The position numbers and the translations under genes are program-made. Shown one piece after another: positions 60,301 to 64,000 of a stretch of 64,000 bases of DNA. The notes under the pieces were generated by a model, which was not told the origin of the DNA, ran no database searches, and saw only the letters and a program-made list of their open reading frames with translations. The stretch spans positions 1 through 64,000 of the forward strand of contig CAZXWJ010000001.1 of assembly GCA_964644375.1 (NCBI GenBank). Reading direction: 5' to 3'. Origin of the DNA: CAYNYM01 sp964644375. GTDB lineage: Bacteria > Desulfobacterota > DSM-4660 > Desulfatiglandales > HGW-15. Position 1 is the first letter of the stretch. Every line of letters starts with the position of its first letter.

Positions 60301-61902
60301 GTGGCTAGGAATTTGAACTGGCGCGGCGCCATTGCGGCTTTTTTCATTCTGGCGGCTTTTCTGTATCTGGTGCCCTCCCTTAGTGGAGATTTGCCTCCAT
60401 GGTGGTCGGGGTTCTTGCCCCAGGATAAGATCCATCTTGGTCTGGACCTTCAAGGAGGCATGCATCTCGTCTTGGAAGTGGAAGCCAAAAAGGCGGTGGA
60501 AAGCAGCCTCGAGAGGGTCGTGGAGGACTTGAAACATGACTTCCGAACCAAGAAAATTCGGTATCAGAATCTGAAACGAAGCAGTGGTGACGGAATTGAC
60601 GTCACCCTCATGAGAAAGGACGATGAAACCCCCTTCAGGGAGATGGTCAGCAGGAGCTATCCTGATTTCGGGATCAAGGATACGGCCGATGAGGGAAAGG
60701 GGCCGGCCTTCGAGCTGATCCTGGAACCCAAGGCGAAAACCCACATCATGAAAATGGCTACGGACCAGGCACTCGAAACCATCCGGAACCGCGTTGATGC
60801 CTTTGGAGTAAGTGAACCGGATATCAGACCCCAGGAAAACTTCAGAATTTTGATTCAGCTTCCGGGCATTCAAGATCCCAAAAGGGCCATTGAACTGATT
60901 GGTAAAACCGCGCTCCTTGAGTTCAAACTGGTGGACGAGGACAACAGCCTGGAAGAAGCCCTGAAGGGAAATATGCCGCCCGGAAGCGAGATCTTGAAAC
61001 AGATGCTGGTCGACTCTACGACCCAAGCCAAGAAGGAAATCCCCTTTCTGTTGAAACACCGGACGCTTCTTACCGGAGAATACCTGACCGATGCCAAGGT
61101 TCAAATCGACACCCAATACAGTGAGCCCTATGTCTCGTTGTCCTTTGATGCCCGCGGCGCCAGACTCTTTGAACGCATTACAGGAGACAATATCGGAAAA
61201 AGACTGGCCATCGTGCTGGATAACCATGTGTATTCCGCACCTGTGATCCGTGACAAAATTGCTGGAGGCAAGGCACAAATCAGTGGCTCTTTTACCATGG
61301 ATGAGGCGCGGGATCTTGCCATCGTCCTGCGGGCCGGTGCGCTTCCTGCTCCTGTGAAGATACTGGAGGAGAGGACCGTGGGTCCGTCCCTGGGAAAAGA
61401 CTCCATAGACAAAGGATTCTATTCCATGATCATAGGCGGCGCCATCGTCGTCCTGTTCATGGTTCTATACTATGGCCTGTCGGGACTGGTGGCGGACATG
61501 GCGCTTTTTCTCAACATCCTCTTTATTATGTCCGGACTTGCCTTTTTTGGAGCGACTCTGACATTGCCCGGTATTGCCGGTATCATCCTCACCATAGGCA
61601 TGGCGGTCGATGCCAACGTCCTCGTCTTTGAAAGAATTCGTGAAGAGCTGAGGCTGGGGAAATCGCCACGGGCGGCTATCGAAGGGGGTTTCAGCAAGGC
61701 GCTGGTGACCATTCTTGATGCCAACGTGACGACTTTTATCGTTGCTCTGGTTTTGTTTCAATTCGGGACAGGGGCGGTCCGGGGCTTCGCCGTCACACTC
61801 AGCATCGGCATTGTGGCCAGTTTCGTGACCGCCGTGTTTATGACCCGCATCGTATTCGACTATTTCTTTATCATTCGAAAGTGGAAAAAATTGAGGATAT
61901 GA
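60301..61902 (+). CDS. secD: Protein translocase subunit SecD
   Basis: 533 residues starting at GTG with aaggag eight bases upstream. Helix 1, then the periplasmic P1 region with LGLDLQGGMHLVLEV (about 44-58), RNRVDAFGVSEPDIR, and the C-terminal five-helix RND half with IGMAVDANVLVFERIREEL. With SecF it uses the proton/sodium gradient to pull secreted proteins across. The P1 domain is shorter than E. coli SecD (615 aa), as in many non-gamma bacteria. Confidence 0.97.
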   Translation: MARNLNWRGAIAAFFILAAFLYLVPSLSGDLPPWWSGFLPQDKIHLGLDLQGGMHLVLEVEAKKAVESSLERVVEDLKHDFRTKKIRYQNLKRSSGDGIDVTLMRKDDETPFREMVSRSYPDFGIKDTADEGKGPAFELILEPKAKTHIMKMATDQALETIRNRVDAFGVSEPDIRPQENFRILIQLPGIQDPKRAIELIGKTALLEFKLVDEDNSLEEALKGNMPPGSEILKQMLVDSTTQAKKEIPFLLKHRTLLTGEYLTDAKVQIDTQYSEPYVSLSFDARGARLFERITGDNIGKRLAIVLDNHVYSAPVIRDKIAGGKAQISGSFTMDEARDLAIVLRAGALPAPVKILEERTVGPSLGKDSIDKGFYSMIIGGAIVVLFMVLYYGLSGLVADMALFLNILFIMSGLAFFGATLTLPGIAGIILTIGMAVDANVLVFERIREELRLGKSPRAAIEGGFSKALVTILDANVTTFIVALVLFQFGTGAVRGFAVTLSIGIVASFVTAVFMTRIVFDYFFIIRKWKKLRI

Positions 61903-62014
61903 CCATCTCAGCAGGCATGGTAAGGCATTATTTTTGTTTATTGTCTGTTCGGAAATCATTTAAAGACGTCAACTCAGTTTCTGGAATGGAAATCATTTAA
62001 AGGCAGGTAATTAT

Positions 62015-63079
62015 ATGGAATTTATAAAACCGGGGATCAACCTTGACATTATCGGGAAAAGGAAGATCGCCCTGACCTTTTCATTGCTTTTCATCTTCGC
62101 CACCGTTTTCCTGCTCATTTGGAGAAACGGACCTAATTATGGCGTGGACTTTTCCGGTGGGATTCTCATTCAGGTCAAACTGGAAAAAAAGCAGGCCCCT
62201 TCGGATATCAGGACGGCACTTGAAGCCATCCAGCTCCAGGACAGCATCATTCAGGAATTCGGAGAGGAAGGCCAGTTCGAATATCTAATCAGGGTCAGGA
62301 GCGCGGATATTCAATTGGCGGGATTGGACGAAAGCGTTAAAGAGGCGCTTATCTCTCATTTTAATGCGGGTGCGGACATCAGACGGGTTGAGATGGTCGG
62401 CCCAAAAGTCGGCAAAGATTTACGGCAGAAGGCCCTCTTTGCGATTTTCTACTCCATTCTCTTTATCGCGATTTATATTTCAGGAAGATTTGAACACCGT
62501 TGGCTCATGAGTATTGCCATGGCCCTGTCCCTCGCCCTCGTTGTGTATATCGCCTCAAGCATCGGTACCAGCGTTACCTGGTTGATTCTGATCGCGCTCC
62601 TTATCACCCTGGGCCTCTGCTGGCTTCTCAGGTTGAAATACGCCATGGGGGCTATTATCGCCCTGATTCACGATGTCACCATTACCGTCGGGGCCTTTGC
62701 CCTTACAGATCGGGAAATTTCCCTCTCTATCATCGCGGCGTTTTTGACGATTGTCGGATATTCTCTAAACGATACGATTGTTGTCTTCGATCGAATCAGG
62801 GAGAATTTGAGCCGCTTCCGCCGGCGCAATTTCGAAGAGATTATGAACGCCAGCATCAACGAAACGTTGAGCAGAACCCTCCTGACGTCCACAACGACAC
62901 TGATCGTCGTTATTGCCCTGTTTGTCCTGGGCGGCGGCGTGATCCATGATTTCGCCTTTGCCCTTTTGATAGGCATCATTGTCGGAACCTATTCTTCTGT
63001 TTTTGTGGCGAGCCCCATATTGTTGGTTTTTCAGAGCAGGTTCTCCGAAAAGCCCAAAGTCAACAAAGGTTCCCGTTAG
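62015..63079 (+). CDS. secF: Protein translocase subunit SecF
   Basis: 354 residues. Helix 1, then GVDFSGGILIQVKLE, a small periplasmic domain, EMVGPKVGKDLRQKAL, and the helix bundle with GYSLNDTIVVFDRIRENL and NETLSRTLLTSTTTL. An additional stretch at about 190-220 (SSIGTSVTWLILIALL and GLCWLLRLKY) adds membrane-like residues between helices 3 and 4 that most SecF proteins lack. It follows secD by 112 bp. Confidence 0.96.
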   Translation: MEFIKPGINLDIIGKRKIALTFSLLFIFATVFLLIWRNGPNYGVDFSGGILIQVKLEKKQAPSDIRTALEAIQLQDSIIQEFGEEGQFEYLIRVRSADIQLAGLDESVKEALISHFNAGADIRRVEMVGPKVGKDLRQKALFAIFYSILFIAIYISGRFEHRWLMSIAMALSLALVVYIASSIGTSVTWLILIALLITLGLCWLLRLKYAMGAIIALIHDVTITVGAFALTDREISLSIIAAFLTIVGYSLNDTIVVFDRIRENLSRFRRRNFEEIMNASINETLSRTLLTSTTTLIVVIALFVLGGGVIHDFAFALLIGIIVGTYSSVFVASPILLVFQSRFSEKPKVNKGSR

Positions 63080-63092
63080 CAGGGGACGGTGA

Positions 63093-64000
63093 TTGGTTAG
63101 AAAAAAGAAAAAAAAACCTCGACCCTATAGGGCCGTTTCCTGGCTCATCTTTTTTATCCTGGTGGGGACGTTGACACTTGTTTGGTGGCTTCGGCCCCAT
63201 TTCTTTCCCTCCTCTCCTCAGTTCAATTTTCTTTTGGTCGAAAGGAATGGCCAGTCCCTGAAACTCCTCAAGGGAGAGGTCCTTCATCTCAACCCGCAGG
63301 ATCAATTCCGGATCAGGAAAATCTCATCCAACCGTTTCCTCAGTCAGGGAATACGGCTCTTTTCCAAAGAATTCGATGTGAATGCCTTTCTCCATGATGC
63401 CCCGGCCATTTCCGACTTTTTACCTAATGGGGATATTTTCAGCCGGTATGATTTCAAGGTTGAATTGAAGTACCGCAATCGCGCCCTGGGCCATGTAAAC
63501 ATCCTGATCGAACCCGATCTCGGGGATTGGCTGGCCAAGGCGGATAGAACCATCGACGGGGTTCGAAAGATTGCCCTCCTTGAAAAGGCCCTGACCCATG
63601 AGCCCGATAACACCCGGTTGACAGAGAAACTGATTGAGGCCTATAAATCCGGCAAAAAATGGTCGCAAGCTGCGGCGGCGCTTGAAAAAACGGCTGAGAA
63701 GCGCCCCGATCTCAAGGTTTTGAATGACCTGCTCGAGATATATGAGAACCTATCCAATCGTGAAGGGATTATTTCAGTTGCAAAACGATTGATTCCCCTG
63801 AACCCCGATGATGCCGCCCTCAAGATTCGCCTGGCCGACTTATTGGAAGAAGCCGGAAAATTGGGGGAAGCCATTACCGCCTATGAAGCGGCGTTAAAAA
63901 ACATGGACAAAGAGGAAAGGGTGCCCGTTTATAAGACCCTTGGGTACCTCTATATGCGGACCGATCAACCCGAAAAAGCCATTACCTGCTATCTCAACGC
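63093..64000 (+). CDS. TPR-containing membrane protein, 3' end outside window
   Basis: The visible 302 residues start at TTG 63093, immediately after a TGA, with aggggac about six bases upstream. A basic N-terminus (VRKKKKKPRPYR) leads into one helix (WLIFFILVGTLTLVWWL, about 17-33). A periplasmic beta-rich part of about 100 residues follows (FNFLLVERNGQSLKLLKGEV). From about 155 on there are TPR-like helix pairs (KIALLEKALTHEPDNTRL, AAALEKTAEKRPDLKVLNDL, AITAYEAALKN). It may act in envelope assembly next to SecDF; no closer assignment is possible. Confidence 0.75.
   Translation, partial: MVRKKKKKPRPYRAVSWLIFFILVGTLTLVWWLRPHFFPSSPQFNFLLVERNGQSLKLLKGEVLHLNPQDQFRIRKISSNRFLSQGIRLFSKEFDVNAFLHDAPAISDFLPNGDIFSRYDFKVELKYRNRALGHVNILIEPDLGDWLAKADRTIDGVRKIALLEKALTHEPDNTRLTEKLIEAYKSGKKWSQAAAALEKTAEKRPDLKVLNDLLEIYENLSNREGIISVAKRLIPLNPDDAALKIRLADLLEEAGKLGEAITAYEAALKNMDKEERVPVYKTLGYLYMRTDQPEKAITCYLN

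Noticed and set aside
60214..61278. 354-codon open frame antisense to secD
   Set aside because: Shadow of secD; no independent evidence.
1..64000. CRISPR array, prophage, integrase or insertion sequence
   Set aside because: No regularly spaced repeats, no transposase or integrase motifs; the tRNA genes are not flanked by direct repeats of an integrated element.

Overview
The window reads as a chromosomal core segment of a Gram-negative, anaerobic bacterium. The best fit is a sulfate-reducing or syntrophic member of Desulfobacterota (former Deltaproteobacteria). This rests on gene content, not a database search: the LptF/LptG pair, TatBC, SecD/SecF/YajC, a short N-acetylglutamate synthase, the yqeY-dnaG-rpoD order, a complete rnfCDGEAB-apbE operon, and a thiolase/DUF35/acyl-CoA dehydrogenase cluster. 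There is no rRNA operon, CRISPR array, prophage or insertion sequence. Two tRNAs and RNase P RNA are present.

Layout. 1-5.5 kb (+): LPS export permeases LptF (5' truncated) and LptG, a GT4 glycosyltransferase, and a WecA-like/CapD-N fusion. 5.6-9.8 kb: an XRE-cupin regulator, thiolase-like protein and DUF35 partner on the minus strand, divergent from an acyl-CoA dehydrogenase. 10.2-14.2 kb: an MsbA-like ABC exporter, DUF167, YggT and an unrecognised Cys-rich Rossmann protein. 14.3-23.6 kb (mostly minus): rnpB, a COG1579 zinc-ribbon protein, NIF3, tRNA(CAT), rpoD, dnaG, yqeY, hisA, a lipoprotein and hisB. 24.3-25.5 kb: tRNA-Leu and ribF. 25.5-33.5 kb (+): a long leader, then rnfC-D-G-E-A-B and apbE, closed by a strong terminator. 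33.7-39.1 kb (-): hflX, dnaB, rplI, DUF2232, rpsR, rpsF. 39.5-45.1 kb: an inositol-phosphatase family protein, an RNase Z-like protein, a broken HU paralogue and clpB. 45.5-52.8 kb (+): a lytic transglycosylase, purC, grpE, dnaK and an LpoA-like lipoprotein. 52.9-56.9 kb (-): argS, SPOR protein, NAGS, tatB, tatC. 57.3-64 kb (+): DUF2065, queA, tgt, yajC, secD, secF and a TPR protein running off the edge.

The main discovery candidate is in the Rnf operon. rnfB carries an in-frame TGA exactly where the first cysteine of its N-terminal [4Fe-4S] motif belongs. A perfect 7-bp stem with a 5-nt, G-containing loop follows at bacterial-SECIS distance. This predicts a selenocysteine-ligated Fe-S cluster in the Rnf electron entry subunit. 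Naive gene calling splits the gene in two. In the same operon RnfA carries an N-terminal lipoprotein signal plus an Ig-like domain, and rnfD has a well placed Shine-Dalgarno sequence in front of an ATC codon but no canonical start. ApbE would attach FMN to RnfG and RnfD.

Other notable points: a thiolase without its nucleophilic cysteine beside a DUF35 partner; an Ada-like tail on LptF next to a MITE-like repeat; a WecA fused to a catalytically incomplete CapD half; hflX without a canonical start next to a 19-bp duplication of the dnaB tail; and an HU paralogue split by a frameshift plus an amber codon. The start-codon and frameshift anomalies could be sequencing errors, and this is stated at each entry.
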